Shown: piece by piece, positions 63,046-64,000 of the stretch | How positions within the stretch are numbered: position 1 is the stretch's first letter | Layout of the letters: each line of letters opens with the position of its first letter | From: Methylotuvimicrobium buryatense 5G | GTDB lineage: Bacteria; Pseudomonadota; Gammaproteobacteria; Methylococcales; Methylomonadaceae | Length of the DNA: 64,000 nt | Assembly: GCF_000341735.1 (NCBI RefSeq) | Contig: NZ_KB455575.1 | Location: 2,171,286 to 2,235,285, forward strand | Direction of reading: 5' to 3' | The notes under the pieces: model-generated | Database searches by the model: none | What the model was told of the DNA's origin: nothing | Seen by the model: only the letters and a program-made list of their open reading frames with translations | Made by a program: the position numbers and the translations under genes

Positions 63046-64000
63046 TTAATCGGAGTAACGCTCGGAGAGTTTGGCCGTAAACTCGTCGACAAAAATATAC
63101 ATATCGGCGGAAATCAATTTAATACGGCTATTCAAATAGTTATAACCGAACAAACACGGAATCGCGACAACCAGACCCGCAACGGTTGTAGCCAATGCCG
63201 CTGCAATACCGGGTGCGATCGCATTGACGTTAACCTCGCCGCTTGCGGCGATTTCGCCGAAGGTCGCCATAACCCCGATTACGGTACCGAGCAGACCTAA
63301 AAACGGACCTCCGGAAATAGAAATTGTCAGTAACACCATCAGACTATTGAGTTTTTGCGTTTCTCGAATCAAACAAGATTCCATCGCTGCTCGAATCGAA
63401 TCCATGCCTTTATCGGTGACAAACGCCTCGGCAACATCGGCGCCGACACTCTTGGCAAGGCGATTGTGCAGTTCTTCTATACCGACATGATACAACCGGT
63501 AAACGGAAGACCCGGTAAAACGTTCATGCCCCCCGGTCAACGAAGCCAACAATGGCGAGGCATTGACCGCTTCGTCGTCCTCGGTATCTTCGTGGTTCAG
63601 CGCTTCCAATTCGGCAGTTTTCAACTTCATGAACTCGTCTTCGAAGTTTCTGTTTTCTTTATGATTTTTGATCAATACCAACGCCTTCGCGGCCATCACC
63701 AAAAAACTGATAACCAACATCACCGCCAATATTCCGATGATGATCCACCCATCGAGCGATACATGCTGCATCGTCGACATCACATGCGACCCACCGCCGC
63801 CTTCCGATTCCGGCGATAAATCTTCGCCGTACACCAATAACGGCGAAGCCTGCCCTTGCATCAATGCATCGAATTTGATCGCTTCTGCCGAACGCGGAGA
63901 CTTGTAAACACTTAATTGATCGATCGCGCCGACCAATCCGCGCGCGCCATAGGCATCGCCACCAATGGTAATATCGCCGTCAAAGCCGGGAACTATTATC
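63046..64000 (-). CDS. ExbB/TolQ/MotA-type proton channel with N-terminal periplasmic domain, partial
   Basis: Frame open to the window end (318 visible codons with stop). C-terminal two-thirds is an ExbB/TolQ-type channel: a segment DGWIIIGILAVMLVISFLVMAAKALV, a cytoplasmic loop, then SGGPFLGLLGTVIGVMATFGEIA and GIAAALATTVAGLVVAIPCLFGYNYL. Before the first segment are residues that fit the end of a LamG/concanavalin-like domain (GFDGDITIGGDAYGARGLVGAIDQLSVYK), so this is a fusion of a periplasmic carbohydrate-binding-like domain with ExbB. Its start lies outside the window. Works with the ExbD- and TonB-type proteins next to it. Confidence 0.82.
   Translation of the reverse strand, partial: IIVPGFDGDITIGGDAYGARGLVGAIDQLSVYKSPRSAEAIKFDALMQGQASPLLVYGEDLSPESEGGGGSHVMSTMQHVSLDGWIIIGILAVMLVISFLVMAAKALVLIKNHKENRNFEDEFMKLKTAELEALNHEDTEDDEAVNASPLLASLTGGHERFTGSSVYRLYHVGIEELHNRLAKSVGADVAEAFVTDKGMDSIRAAMESCLIRETQKLNSLMVLLTISISGGPFLGLLGTVIGVMATFGEIAASGEVNVNAIAPGIAAALATTVAGLVVAIPCLFGYNYLNSRIKLISADMYIFVDEFTAKLSERYSD

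Overview
The window looks like a chromosomal segment of a gammaproteobacterium. The clearest lineage signals are the conserved translation/envelope cluster rpsB-tsf-pyrH-frr-uppS-cdsA-dxr-rseP with divergent map-glnD, plus mutS, rapA and a complete EF-P beta-lysylation locus. The TIGR04073 exosortase-associated protein, CigR-like protein, two multicopper oxidases and dense palindromic intergenic repeats fit a type I methanotroph of the Methylococcales (Methylomicrobium/Methylotuvimicrobium type). No methane- or methanol-oxidation gene lies here, so that placement is inference.

Layout. 1-1.2 kb: IS4-family transposase cut by the window edge. 1.4-4.6 kb: OFA-type MFS transporter with its 42-residue partner, CigR-like protein, LOG phosphoribohydrolase and TIGR04073 protein. 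4.7-7.6 kb: bacterioferritin without the heme-ligand Met, then a Sel1 protein-gltX-tRNA-Ala-tRNA-Glu-tRNA-Glu operon on the minus strand. 7.9-10.1 kb: an ABC ATPase and a substrate-binding protein without a permease. 10.1-14.6 kb: oxidoreductase, pncC and mutS. 15.2-18.4 kb: Met-rich multicopper oxidase and dsbC, separated by repeats. 18.8-26.3 kb: minus-strand core cluster; 26.6-30 kb: map and glnD. 30.2-34.2 kb: PilZ protein, second multicopper oxidase, ubiquinone-type hydroxylase. 34.7-42 kb: an unusually long glutamate synthase large subunit followed by a CysJ-like diflavin reductase where gltD would be expected. 42.3-48.7 kb: rapA, a small conserved unknown, epmA, efp, epmB. 49.2-55.9 kb: an unknown 505-residue protein, 5'-nucleotidase, small lipoproteins, UMF1-type MFS transporter, redoxin. 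56.1-64 kb: TPR lipoprotein, coiled-coil periplasmic protein, putative porin, TonB, ExbD, and an ExbB/TolQ-type channel that continues past the window end and carries an extra N-terminal periplasmic domain.

The intergenic spaces hold many copies of nested, modular inverted repeats. A few end modules and central modules recur in different combinations. There is also a MITE-like element beside epmB, an element with long inverted ends and a 97-bp internal duplication, and a perfect 18-copy CCTCTTT array after epmA. No rRNA, CRISPR or prophage was seen.

The two loci that most deserve attention are the right-end ExbB(LamG-like)-ExbD-TonB-porin-coiled-coil set, which looks like an energised envelope machine built around a porin and not a TonB-dependent receptor, and the long GltB/diflavin reductase pair.
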